A stretch of 64,000 bases of DNA, from assembly GCF_040545425.1 (NCBI RefSeq), contig NZ_JBEPLW010000013.1, one strand, 5' to 3'. Shown one piece after another: positions 19,662-27,425 of the stretch (positions are counted from its first letter, which is position 1; each line of letters begins with the position of its first letter). Made by a program: the position numbers and the translations under genes. The stretch is from Bhargavaea ullalensis. GTDB taxonomy: Bacteria; Bacillota; Bacilli; Bacillales_A; Planococcaceae. Under the pieces are notes generated by a model. It had not been told where the DNA came from, ran no database searches, and saw nothing but the letters and a program-made list of their open reading frames with translations.

Positions 19662-20435
19662 GTGGGAAGAATCATATCGATCGCCAACCAGAAAGGCGGT
19701 GTCGGAAAGACGACGACATCCGTCAACCTGAGTGCGTGCCTTGCTCATCTCGGCAAGAAAGTGCTGCTGATCGATACCGATCCGCAGGGCAACGCAACGA
19801 GCGGGGTTGGCGTCAACAAAGGTGATGTCCAAAACTGCATTTACGATATTCTGATTGATGATGCCGAGGTCCGTAGTGCCATCCTCCCGACGGACGTGGA
19901 CAATCTGAGCATTATTCCGGCCACCATCTCACTGGCCGGAGCGGAGATTGAACTCGTCTCGACCATTTCCCGGGAGGTTCGGCTGAAGCATGCGCTGGAT
20001 GAGATCCGTGATGATTATGACTACATCATCATCGACTGTCCCCCGTCGCTAGGCCTGCTGACGCTCAATGCCCTGACGGCCTCCGACGGCCTCATCATCC
20101 CGGTTCAGTGCGAGTATTATGCGCTGGAAGGGCTGAGCCAGCTTCTCAGTACGATCCGGCTCGTCCAGAAGCACCTCAATAATGATTTGATGATCGATGG
20201 CGTGCTGCTGACGATGTTCGATGCCCGGACCAATCTCGGCATCCAGGTGATCGAAGAAGTGAAAAAGTATTTTCAGGACAAAGTCTACAATACGGTCATT
20301 GCACGAAACGTCCGGCTCAGCGAAGCGCCGAGCCACGGAGAACCGATCATCGTCTATGATCCAAGGTCCCGCGGTGCCGAAGTGTATTTAGAATTGGCGA
20401 AGGAAGTGATCCGCAATGGCGAAAGGGTTAGGTAA
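19662..20435 (+). CDS. parA: Chromosome-partitioning ATPase ParA (Soj)
   Basis: Walker-type ATPase, 257 aa, that works with ParB in origin segregation and regulates DnaA in Bacillus. The deviant Walker A KGGVGKTT is at residues 11-18, with DTDPQGN and DCPPSLGLLT downstream. The start is GTG at 19662 (GKAGGTG-like site upstream), giving the standard N-terminus GRIISIANQ. Its last 20 bp overlap parB. A 12/14 match to the Noc site lies at 19975-19988. Confidence 0.95.
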   Translation: MGRIISIANQKGGVGKTTTSVNLSACLAHLGKKVLLIDTDPQGNATSGVGVNKGDVQNCIYDILIDDAEVRSAILPTDVDNLSIIPATISLAGAEIELVSTISREVRLKHALDEIRDDYDYIIIDCPPSLGLLTLNALTASDGLIIPVQCEYYALEGLSQLLSTIRLVQKHLNNDLMIDGVLLTMFDARTNLGIQVIEEVKKYFQDKVYNTVIARNVRLSEAPSHGEPIIVYDPRSRGAEVYLELAKEVIRNGERVR

Positions 20436-21258
20436 GGGGCTGAATGCGCTTTTCCCCGGAGAGTCGCTGAAGCAGACCGAGAATGTGGAACAGCTGGACC
20501 TGAAACTTCTGAAGCCCAATCCGTTCCAGCCGAGGAAAGTGTTCGATGAAGAAAGCCTCGCTGAGTTGACGGAATCCATCCGCGAACATGGAGTTCTCCA
20601 GCCGATCATTGTCCGGAAAAAAGGAAAGAAGTTTGAAATCGTTGTCGGAGAACGCCGCTACCGGGCTTCCGGACAAGCCGGCCTTGACATGATACCGGCA
20701 GTGGTCCGGGAAATGACCGACCAGCAAATGATGGAGCTTGCGATCCTTGAAAACCTGCAGCGGGAAGATCTGTCGCCGATCGAAGAAGCCGAAGCCTACC
20801 GCCAGCTCATGGAGAACCTCGGCCTCACGCAGGAACAACTCGCTTTTCGGCTCGGCAAAAGCCGTCCCCACATCGCCAACCATATCCGGCTTCTTGCCTT
20901 GCCGGATGAGGTGAGGGCAATGCTGTCGGACGGCAGGCTGTCGATGGGCCACGGGCGGACGCTGCTCGGCCTCAAGCACAAGGCCCAGATTTTGCCCCTT
21001 GCACAGAAAACGGTCAATGACGGTCTTAACGTACGCCAGCTTGAGGCGCTCGTCCAGCGCATGAATGAAGATGTTCCACGTGAAACAAAAAAAGAAAAGA
21101 AAGATATCTTCATTGCGGAGAAGGAATCGGAACTTCGGGACTTTTTCGGGACGAGCGTCACCATCCGGAAGTCAAAGAACCGCGGGAAGATCGAAATCGA
21201 GTTTTTCTCTGAAGAAGATCTGGAACGCATTCTCGAACTTCTCGATCAACAGGATTAA
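20416..21258 (+). CDS. parB: Chromosome-partitioning protein ParB (Spo0J)
   Basis: Binds parS, loads SMC and stimulates ParA. The 280-aa protein begins MAKGLGKGLNALFPG (ParA-activating tail). It has the CTP-binding box GERRYRAS, the helix-turn-helix TQEQLAFRLGKSRPHIANHI and a C-terminal dimer domain. It overlaps parA by 20 bp. A perfect parS lies within its coding sequence, as in B. subtilis spo0J. Confidence 0.96.
   Translation: MAKGLGKGLNALFPGESLKQTENVEQLDLKLLKPNPFQPRKVFDEESLAELTESIREHGVLQPIIVRKKGKKFEIVVGERRYRASGQAGLDMIPAVVREMTDQQMMELAILENLQREDLSPIEEAEAYRQLMENLGLTQEQLAFRLGKSRPHIANHIRLLALPDEVRAMLSDGRLSMGHGRTLLGLKHKAQILPLAQKTVNDGLNVRQLEALVQRMNEDVPRETKKEKKDIFIAEKESELRDFFGTSVTIRKSKNRGKIEIEFFSEEDLERILELLDQQD
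21072..21087. promoter_or_regulatory. parS site inside parB
   Basis: TGTTCCACGTGAAACA, an exact consensus parS, encodes codons within the region DVPRETK. B. subtilis has the same sequence at the same place in spo0J. Confidence 0.95.
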
Positions 21259-21324
21259 CATCCGCCTGCCCTTTTTCCCCGAGAGGAAGGGCGGGTCTAT
21301 TTTTTGACAGAACGGGGGATTCCC

Positions 21325-22062
21325 ATGGTCCTGTACGGGACACTCATCAACGTGGCACTTATCATCATCGGTTCGATCATTGGGAGATTCCTCGGCAACA
21401 TACCCAACCGTGTGAAAGAGACGGTTACATACGCCATTGCACTGGCAGTTGTGGCGATCGGCGTCCAAATGAGCTTCGCCACTTCACAGATCATCATGGT
21501 CATCATTTCCATCGTCCTTGGCGCCGCGCTCGGAGAATGGCTGGACCTGGACGGCCAGCTGAACCGGCTCGGCGCCTGGATGGAATCAAAGGCCGGCAAG
21601 AGCACGCGGGACAGCAACCGCAACAGCATTGCCCAGGGATTCATCACTGCAACCCTGATCTTTGTCATCGGTTCAATGTCGATCATCGGCGCCATCGACA
21701 GCGGGTTGCGGAATGACCACGATGTCTTGATCGCCAAAGGGATCATTGACGGGTTCACTGCGCTGATCCTCAGTTCGACGCTCGGCATCGGCGTGATCCT
21801 GGCCGCGGTTCCGGTGTTGCTCTACCAGGGGGCGATCACACTTTTGTCCACTCAGATCAGTGCGTTCATCCCGGATGACATGCTTCAGTTCTTCATCCGT
21901 GAAATGACGGCGACCGGCGGCTTGATGATCATTGCCATCGGCCTCAACCTGATCGGCCTGACGAAAATCCGGGTGGCCAATCTGATTCCCGGCATTCTAG
22001 TCGTGGCCGTCGTAACCGGCGTTCTGTACGGCTTTGGATTCATGCCGGTGCCAGGCGAGTAA
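21325..22062 (+). CDS. DUF554 family membrane protein
   Basis: Integral membrane protein of unknown function in the DUF554 (YqgA/YdfK-like) family, 245 aa. About seven hydrophobic segments are visible, beginning TLINVALIIIGSIIG, with glycine-rich turns such as GAALGEWLDLDGQLNRLG. I use the ATG at 21325, which has GGGGG 5 nt upstream, rather than the TTG at 21304. It follows parB by 66 bp. Its last 66 bp overlap the 3' end of yyaC on the other strand. Transport is sometimes proposed for the family, but no substrate can be inferred here. Confidence 0.85.
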   Translation: MVLYGTLINVALIIIGSIIGRFLGNIPNRVKETVTYAIALAVVAIGVQMSFATSQIIMVIISIVLGAALGEWLDLDGQLNRLGAWMESKAGKSTRDSNRNSIAQGFITATLIFVIGSMSIIGAIDSGLRNDHDVLIAKGIIDGFTALILSSTLGIGVILAAVPVLLYQGAITLLSTQISAFIPDDMLQFFIREMTATGGLMIIAIGLNLIGLTKIRVANLIPGILVVAVVTGVLYGFGFMPVPGE

Positions 22063-22587
22063 AATGGCCCGGGCGGTAAGCCGGCTCATCATGAAGGGCA
22101 GGTGAAGCCGGGTGTTGCGCAGGGCCTCATGGCCGTCGCCGAGCGCGGCATTCACCACGCCTTTGATGGACACATCGCCGACGGGCGGCAGGGTTTTGCC
22201 GACTGCACGCCCCGGCATGAGGGGCCGGTCTTCCAAGATGATCTGTCCGATATGGGCAGTCTTGCCGAGACAGGCGTCCACGGCCACCGTGAAGACCGGT
22301 TCTTCGTCCGCCGCAGCGCTCAGCGTTCTTTCGAGGTTCAGCGCGTGCAGCGGCTGCTCAAGCGTCCCGATGAGCGGAAATGGAAAGCCGGCCTGTTCCC
22401 CGAGTGCCGTGCCGGTCAGCGGTCCGTACGAGTCACCCGTTGACCGGTCGGTGCCGATGCAGACAAACCGGACGGGCTGCTTGCCGAACGGCACATGACG
22501 GAGAAGTGCGCTGGACAGTCGCCATGCGCAGCCCGGTTCCGAGTAATGGAAACGTTCCTGAACGGATAAAGCCGTGATGGTCGTCAT
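21997..22587 (-). CDS. yyaC: YyaC family (DUF1256) sporulation-related protein
   Basis: Member of the YyaC/DUF1256 family, related to the spore germination protease Gpr and found near spo0J in Bacillus. The 196-aa protein shows the family core FVCIGTDRSTGDSYGPLTGT, an acidic active-site-like stretch VAVDACLGKT, and PPVGDVSIKGVVN. The frame extends 57 codons upstream, but the ATG at 22587 matches family length and has GGAGGA upstream. Transcription converges with the DUF554 gene and the coding ends overlap by 66 bp. Its role is not established. Presence does not prove sporulation. Confidence 0.85.
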   Translation of the reverse strand: MTTITALSVQERFHYSEPGCAWRLSSALLRHVPFGKQPVRFVCIGTDRSTGDSYGPLTGTALGEQAGFPFPLIGTLEQPLHALNLERTLSAAADEEPVFTVAVDACLGKTAHIGQIILEDRPLMPGRAVGKTLPPVGDVSIKGVVNAALGDGHEALRNTRLHLPFMMSRLTARAILLAWHRHESKAVQNAGYDGHD

Positions 22588-22677
22588 CGTATTCTCATTT
22601 CCTCCATGTGTGTTTTTGGAAGTATACGCAAAAAGATGAGACGATATACGAGATTTAAGCAAGGGAGGTAGAATAAG

Positions 22678-23634
22678 ATGACTCAGCCGAAAATGCCGGA
22701 AGTCCCGGAAGTCCCAGATGTGCCGGTCAAAGATGAAATCAACGAAGATCTTAAACAATCATTTGACATGATCAGTTCACTGAAGGATATGCTCTTGAAT
22801 GAGGATACGTGGATCCGTCTCGGCTTCATCGCGGTGAAGATCCTGGTCATCGTTTTGCTGGCGGCGCTTTTTGTAAGGATCGGCAAGTCGGTCATTCGGC
22901 GCGCATTCAGCATCAAGCTGAAAGGTCCGATCCGCACCTCCGAACGCCGGGAACGGACGCTCATCAAGCTTTTGGAGAACGTCCTCGCCTACGTGGTCTA
23001 CTTTTCTGCGATCATGGCAATCCTGTCCATCTTCAAGATCAACGTCGCGGGCCTGCTCGCCGGTGCCGGCGTGCTCGGTCTTGCCGTCGGTTTCGGCGCA
23101 CAGAGCCTCGTGAAGGACATCATCACCGGGTTCTTCGTCATTTTTGAAGACCAGTTTTCGGTCGGTGACTACGTGAAGATTGGGGAAGCCGTCGGAACGG
23201 TCGAGGAAATCGGCCTGCGCACGACGAAGATCAAGACGTATACGGGCGAACTGTATATCATCCCGAACGGGTCGATCACCGAAGTGGTGAATTCGTCGAT
23301 CTACAACTCCACTGCGGTCATTGACATCAGCATCGCGCGGGAGACGAATCTTCAGGAGACCGAATCGCTCATCCGATCCTTCCTGGCCGGCATCACGGGG
23401 AAAGAGGACTATCCTGAAATCCTCTCACCGCCCGATCTGCTCGGAGTCCAGAGCCTGGAGGCGCATGAAGTCATTTTGCGGATCACCGCGGAAACGGCAC
23501 CGATGATGCAGTATGCGGTCGAACGCCGGCTGCGGAAAGACCTGAAAAAGTTCCTGGAAGACAATCATATTGAAAGCGCCTATCCGAAAATGGTCATGGT
23601 GGATAAAAACGGCTCAAAGAACGAAGGCAAATGA
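22678..23634 (+). CDS. mscS: Small-conductance mechanosensitive channel (MscS family)
   Basis: Membrane channel that opens on hypo-osmotic stress, 318 aa. An unusual start PEVPEVPDVP and an amphipathic segment precede three transmembrane helices. The pore helix AGLLAGAGVLGLAVGFGAQS, with its Gly/Ala packing, is at about residues 123-142. The cytoplasmic beta domain (IIPNGSITEVVNSS) and the C-terminal domain follow. AAGGGAGG precedes the ATG. It diverges from yyaC and resembles B. subtilis YkuT/YhdY types. Confidence 0.93.
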   Translation: MTQPKMPEVPEVPDVPVKDEINEDLKQSFDMISSLKDMLLNEDTWIRLGFIAVKILVIVLLAALFVRIGKSVIRRAFSIKLKGPIRTSERRERTLIKLLENVLAYVVYFSAIMAILSIFKINVAGLLAGAGVLGLAVGFGAQSLVKDIITGFFVIFEDQFSVGDYVKIGEAVGTVEEIGLRTTKIKTYTGELYIIPNGSITEVVNSSIYNSTAVIDISIARETNLQETESLIRSFLAGITGKEDYPEILSPPDLLGVQSLEAHEVILRITAETAPMMQYAVERRLRKDLKKFLEDNHIESAYPKMVMVDKNGSKNEGK

Positions 23635-23671
23635 AGACGGGCCGTCAGCCTGCATCCGGAGGTGAGTGAGT

Positions 23672-23875
23672 ATGGAGAGCAAACAATATGGCATCGGCGA
23701 TGTCGTGGAAATGAAAAAACAGCACCCGTGCGGAACGAATGCCTGGAAAGTCATCCGGTTGGGTGCAGACATCCGGATCAAGTGCACGGGATGCGGGCAC
23801 AGCGTCCTCATCCCGAGGCGGGAATTCGAAAAGAAAATGAAGCGTGTTCTCGAACGGGCGGATGCAGGCGAATAA
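23672..23875 (+). CDS. DUF951 family protein (YyzM-like)
   Basis: Small protein of 67 aa with the DUF951 pattern: GDVVEMKKQHPCGTNAWKV and IKCTGCGHSVLIPRREFEK. Three Cys and a His could bind a metal, and the basic C-terminal half could bind nucleic acid. It regularly lies between mscS and ychF near the origin in Bacillales. Function is unknown. The ATG at 23672 is preferred over the GTG at 23666 because GGAGG is 9 nt upstream. Confidence 0.88.
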   Translation: MESKQYGIGDVVEMKKQHPCGTNAWKVIRLGADIRIKCTGCGHSVLIPRREFEKKMKRVLERADAGE

Positions 23876-23982
23876 TGGACAGGGCAGCCCTTTGTTTCCT
23901 ATAATGAAAAGGTTGTGGAAACTGTCTTTGAACGGGGACTCCCCCGAATTGATTTGCATAGATCGAAAGGTTGTGGAAAACC

Positions 23983-25083
23983 ATGGCATTAACTGCCGGA
24001 ATCGTCGGACTCCCGAACGTCGGGAAATCGACTCTGTTCAACGCCATCACGAAATCCGGGGCCGAAGCGGCAAACTATCCGTTCTGCACAATCGACCCGA
24101 ACGTCGGAATCGTCGAAGTGCCCGATGAGCGGCTCCAGAAGCTGACTGAGCTCGTCAAGCCGAAAAAGACGGTGCCGACCGCCTTTGAGTTCACCGACAT
24201 CGCCGGCATCGTCAAAGGTGCCAGCAAAGGCGAAGGCCTGGGCAATAAGTTTCTCTCGCATATCCGCGAAGTGGACGCCATCTGCCAGGTTGTGCGCTGC
24301 TTCTCCGACGAGAACATCACGCACGTGTCAGGCAAGGTGGATCCGATTGATGATATCGAAGTGATCAACCTGGAGCTTATCCTGGCCGACCTGGAAAGCG
24401 TCGACAAGCGGCTCACGCGCGTAACCAAGATGGTGAAGTCGAAGGACAAGGAAGCGATGGTCGAGGAACCGATCCTCGTCCGCCTCAAAGAAGCATTTGA
24501 GAACGAAAAGCCGGCCCGGTCGGTCGAATTCACCGACGACGAGCTGAAAGTCATCAAAGGGATGAACCTCCTGACGATCAAGCCGATGCTGTACGTCGCC
24601 AACGTATCCGAAGATGAAATCTCCGATCCGTCCGACAATGAATATGTGCAGAAAGTGCGGGCGTACGCGGAGGAAGACGGCGCCGAAGTGATCGTCGTCT
24701 GTGCGAAGATCGAGGAAGAAATGGCCGAGCTCGATGACGAGGAAAAAGAAATGTTCCTCGAGGAGCTCGGCATCCGGGAAGCGGGGCTTGACCAGCTGAT
24801 CCGGGCTTCCTACCGCCTGCTCGGCCTTGCCACTTATTTCACGGCCGGCGAAAAGGAAGTCCGTGCGTGGACGTTCCGAAAAGGGATGAAGGCGCCGCAG
24901 TGTGCAGGCGTCATCCACACCGACTTTGAGCGCGGGTTCATCCGTGCGGAGACGGTATCGTATGAGGACCTGCTGGAGGCCGGTTCGATGGCGGCCGCGA
25001 AAGAAGCGGGCAAAGTCCGCCTTGAAGGAAAGGAATACGTCGTGCAGGACGGCGACGTCATGCTGTTCCGCTTTAACGTCTAA
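23983..25083 (+). CDS. ychF: Redox-regulated ATPase YchF (OLA1 family)
   Basis: Obg-related P-loop protein that prefers ATP and associates with ribosomes, 366 aa. Motifs are GLPNVGKSTLFNAITK, the DIAGIV switch (FTDIAGIVKGASKGEGLGN), NVSEDE in place of NKxD, a coiled-coil insert, and the C-terminal TGS domain (VRAWTFRKGMKAPQCAGVIH). The start is the ATG at 23983 (MALTAGIVG), four codons inside the open frame. A strong terminator follows. Confidence 0.97.
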   Translation: MALTAGIVGLPNVGKSTLFNAITKSGAEAANYPFCTIDPNVGIVEVPDERLQKLTELVKPKKTVPTAFEFTDIAGIVKGASKGEGLGNKFLSHIREVDAICQVVRCFSDENITHVSGKVDPIDDIEVINLELILADLESVDKRLTRVTKMVKSKDKEAMVEEPILVRLKEAFENEKPARSVEFTDDELKVIKGMNLLTIKPMLYVANVSEDEISDPSDNEYVQKVRAYAEEDGAEVIVVCAKIEEEMAELDDEEKEMFLEELGIREAGLDQLIRASYRLLGLATYFTAGEKEVRAWTFRKGMKAPQCAGVIHTDFERGFIRAETVSYEDLLEAGSMAAAKEAGKVRLEGKEYVVQDGDVMLFRFNV

Positions 25084-25090
25084 CCCATTC

Positions 25091-25129
25091 AAAAACGGCC
25101 CGGCGGTGATTTCCGCCGGGCCGTTTTTT
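25091..25129. terminator. Bidirectional terminator between ychF and the DUF3267 gene
   Basis: Stem CGGCCCGGCGG / CCGCCGGGCCG with a 6-nt loop and A5/T6 flanks between two convergent genes. It should work in both directions. Confidence 0.9.
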
Positions 25130-25132
25130 CGT

Positions 25133-25732
25133 TTATTCGCCGGGACAATCCGGCCTGAACGCATAGAGCTTCGGCTCTTCAGGGTCATCGCGGATGAGCC
25201 AGTCCCCGGGGAGATGCCGGAGTTCCCGGTCCATCGCCAGGTCCCCCGCCGCTCCCCCGATGAGCCAGGCGGACAGGAACAAGAGCAGGTAGCTGTCTGA
25301 CCAGAGTCCGATTGCGGCCGGCAGGAAGCCGGTCATCCAGAGCGGCAGCAGGAGCGCTTTGCGCATGCCGCTGTTATGGATCGGAATCTTCGTCGTGGCG
25401 TAGGCGATGCCCGCCTGCAGATTGAGGCCGAACGCCATTTCCCTGAACGGCACTTTGCCGAACAACCGGAAGCCGAGCAAGTGGAATGCCTCGTGGACGA
25501 CGATGAGAACGACGTAGCCGATGATGAACAAAAGCGTTCCGATGAGGATGCCTTTGATGGAAAAGGAGAACACAAATCCGCCGCCCCGGAACAGGCCGTG
25601 GAGCAGCGCATTGCCCAAAAAGAGAAAGACGGCCGACAGCAGCGTCAGCCAGAGGCTCTCCTTCGCCACTTTCATCATGTCCAGCTCCACCACCTTATCC
25701 GGCTGCCGGTCCTCCAACTGTGAAAAGTCCAT
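25133..25732 (-). CDS. DUF3267 domain membrane protein with HExxH motif
   Basis: Predicted membrane zinc-metalloprotease-like protein of 199 aa, DUF3267 family. Hydrophobic segments occur at about residues 27-48, 60-80 and 125-160. HEAFH at 80-84 fits the HExxH zinc motif, embedded in IVVHEAFHLLGFRLFGK as in site-2-protease relatives. AGGAAG precedes the ATG. It is monocistronic and convergent with ychF. The substrate is unknown. Proteolytic activity is inferred from the motif only. Confidence 0.82.
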   Translation of the reverse strand: MDFSQLEDRQPDKVVELDMMKVAKESLWLTLLSAVFLFLGNALLHGLFRGGGFVFSFSIKGILIGTLLFIIGYVVLIVVHEAFHLLGFRLFGKVPFREMAFGLNLQAGIAYATTKIPIHNSGMRKALLLPLWMTGFLPAAIGLWSDSYLLLFLSAWLIGGAAGDLAMDRELRHLPGDWLIRDDPEEPKLYAFRPDCPGE

Positions 25733-25842
25733 GAATGTTCTTCCTCTTTTCTGGAAAGTATAACTATGAAACTTAAATTCCCTTTGTTTGAATCATACCC
25801 CACAGAACCGCCCCCGACCACCTTCAATCCCCGCCGGAAGTG

Positions 25843-25856
25843 GTTTCCCGGGAAAT
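25843..25856. promoter_or_regulatory. Putative Noc-binding site (NBS)
   Basis: GTTTCCCGGGAAAT matches 13 of 14 bases of the B. subtilis NBS consensus ATTTCCCGGGAAAT. It lies in the 377-bp gap 25733-26109, which otherwise holds only the rpsF promoter and leader. Noc is encoded 6 kb away. Confidence 0.7.
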
Positions 25857-25993
25857 CTTTTCCGCCTTGAAGGGAAGTGCTCTTCCTCAACCGGGTGAAC
25901 GGAGGGCAGGGGTGGGAATCCTGCGGCAAGCCGAATTCCGGGGCTAAAATCGGCGGTTCATCAAAAACGGCCATTCTCTTGCTTGATTCCCGG

Positions 25994-26022
25994 TTGAAAT
26001 CAGACAAGCCCTGTGGTAGAAT
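25994..26022 (+). promoter_or_regulatory. rpsF promoter
   Basis: TTGAAA 25994-25999, a 17-bp spacer, TAGAAT 26017-26022, about 88 bp before rpsF. Confidence 0.75.
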
Positions 26023-26029
26023 AAACCGA

Positions 26030-26109
26030 TGTGAGTAAGTATTGATTATTTTACTCCTTGCCCGCCGCAAGCGCGCCGGGCCATACGTCCACAAGGAGGT
26101 GACATCTTG
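26030..26109 (+). promoter_or_regulatory. Putative S6:S18 autoregulatory leader
   Basis: The rpsF leader can fold with CTCCTTG (26054-26060) paired to CAAGGAG (26092-26098), masking the AAGGAGGTG ribosome site. An inner GC-rich region with CCG bases lies between. Leaders of rpsF-ssb-rpsR operons bind the S6:S18 complex in many bacteria. The fold here is by eye. Confidence 0.55.
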
Positions 26110-26397
26110 ATGAATAAGTACGAAATCATGTACATTATCCAGCCGAAAATCGAAGACGAGGCGAAAAAAGCGCTTGTTGAGCGTTTTGACGGAATCCTCA
26201 CTTCGAACGGCGCGGAGATCATCGAGTCGAAGGAATGGGGCAAGCGCCGTCTCGCTTACGAGATCAACGACTTCCGTGAAGGGATCTACCAGATCGTCAA
26301 ACTTCATGCCCCAGCCGAAGCGATCGATGAGTTCACGCGTCTCTCGAACATCAACGAAGATATCATCCGTCACATCGCGATCCGCGAAGAAGACTGA
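26110..26397 (+). CDS. rpsF: 30S ribosomal protein S6
   Basis: S6 of the small-subunit platform, pairing with S18; 95 aa as in B. subtilis. The family start MNKYEIMYIIQPKI and the core ESKEWGKRRLAYEINDFREG are clear. I use the ATG at 26110 rather than the TTG just before it. It is first gene of rpsF-ssb-rpsR, with a promoter at 25994-26022. Confidence 0.97.
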   Translation: MNKYEIMYIIQPKIEDEAKKALVERFDGILTSNGAEIIESKEWGKRRLAYEINDFREGIYQIVKLHAPAEAIDEFTRLSNINEDIIRHIAIREED

Positions 26398-26444
26398 TGA
26401 ATTGACGAAATACGCCAGACCATCACAAAGGGGGTTGTTTTCTG

Positions 26445-26975
26445 ATGATCAACCGTGTTGTTCTTGTCGGAAGATTAACGAAGGATCCTGAATTGAAGTA
26501 CACCCAGTCGGGCATTGCCATGACACGCTTCACTCTGGCCGTGAACCGGACGTTCACGAACCAGCGCGGGGAACGGGAAGCGGACTTCATCAATGTGGTG
26601 ACCTGGAGGAAACAGGCCGAGAACGTCGCCAACTTCCTCCGCAAGGGCAGCCTTGCCGGCGTGGACGGCCGCATCGAGACGAGCAGTTTCGACGGCCAGG
26701 ACGGGAAGCGCGTCTTCATGACGGAAGTCGTGGCGGACAGCGTCCAGTTCCTTGAACCGCGCGGCGCAAATGCAGACCGCCAGCAGGGCGCACCTGCTCC
26801 TTCCTACGGAAACCAGCAGAGCGCGCCGTCCTACGGAAATCAGCAGAGCCAGAACCAGCAGCCGTATTATCAGGGGCAATCCCCGAGTCAAAATAACTAT
26901 ACCCGCACAGACGAGGATCCGTTCACACCAGGCGGCGGACCGATCGAAGTATCGGACGACGACCTGCCGTTCTGA
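26445..26975 (+). CDS. ssb: Single-stranded DNA-binding protein
   Basis: Essential ssDNA-binding protein, 176 aa. An OB fold spans about residues 1-105 (MINRVVLVGRLTKDPELKYT; FINVVTWRKQAENVANFLRKG). A Gln/Asn-rich disordered linker repeats APSYGNQQS twice, and the acidic tip DDDLPF recruits partners such as RecO, RecG and PriA. AAAGGGGG precedes the ATG. It lies between rpsF and rpsR as usual. Confidence 0.97.
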   Translation: MINRVVLVGRLTKDPELKYTQSGIAMTRFTLAVNRTFTNQRGEREADFINVVTWRKQAENVANFLRKGSLAGVDGRIETSSFDGQDGKRVFMTEVVADSVQFLEPRGANADRQQGAPAPSYGNQQSAPSYGNQQSQNQQPYYQGQSPSQNNYTRTDEDPFTPGGGPIEVSDDDLPF

Positions 26976-27020
26976 TCCCGGCGCGTATAGCCCAACCAAC
27001 AGGAAAAGGAGGCGAAACGC

Positions 27021-27254
27021 ATGGCACCACGTCGTGGACGCAGACGCCGCAAAGTCTGCTACTTTACTTCCAATAACATCACGCACATCGACTACAAAGA
27101 TGTCGATCTGCTTAAAAAGTTCATCTCCGAGCGCGGGAAAATTCTCCCTCGCCGTGTGACGGGGACAAGCGCAAAATGGCAGCGTAAACTTACAGTTGCA
27201 ATCAAACGCGCCCGGATCATGGGTCTTCTCCCATTCACTTCGGAAGAACGGTAA
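27021..27254 (+). CDS. rpsR: 30S ribosomal protein S18
   Basis: Basic 77-aa ribosomal protein with the family sequence DYKDVDLLKKFISERGKILP and RRVTGTSAKWQRKL. Cys at 13 sits in RRKVCYF. It completes the rpsF-ssb-rpsR operon. GGAGG lies upstream of the ATG, and a terminator follows 7 bp after the stop. Confidence 0.97.
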   Translation: MAPRRGRRRRKVCYFTSNNITHIDYKDVDLLKKFISERGKILPRRVTGTSAKWQRKLTVAIKRARIMGLLPFTSEER

Positions 27255-27261
27255 TTCATCG

Positions 27262-27294
27262 AGGAAGCCCCGGACGCTCCGGGGCTTCCTTTTT
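27262..27294 (+). terminator. rpsR terminator
   Basis: Thirteen-bp stem AGGAAGCCCCGGA / TCCGGGGCTTCCT, a 3-nt loop, then T residues. Confidence 0.92.
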
Positions 27295-27300
27295 ATTTTC

Positions 27301-27341
27301 GGGACGGGATCCGCATGGGCTGCGGATGGCCGTCCCTTTTT
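27301..27341 (+). terminator. Second hairpin with T-run after rpsR
   Basis: GGGACGG and CCGTCCC close a stem with inner pairing ATCCGCA / TGCGGAT, followed by TTTTT. It stands 7 bp after the rpsR terminator and before the DUF2232 gene, so it may be a backup terminator or an attenuator. Confidence 0.7.
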
Positions 27342-27425
27342 GGTCCATCCCTTGAAACATGGTACAATGATAGGAAGATTCCATTGCTGGATCAATGGGA
27401 ATCCAATATTGAAAGAAGGCTGACA

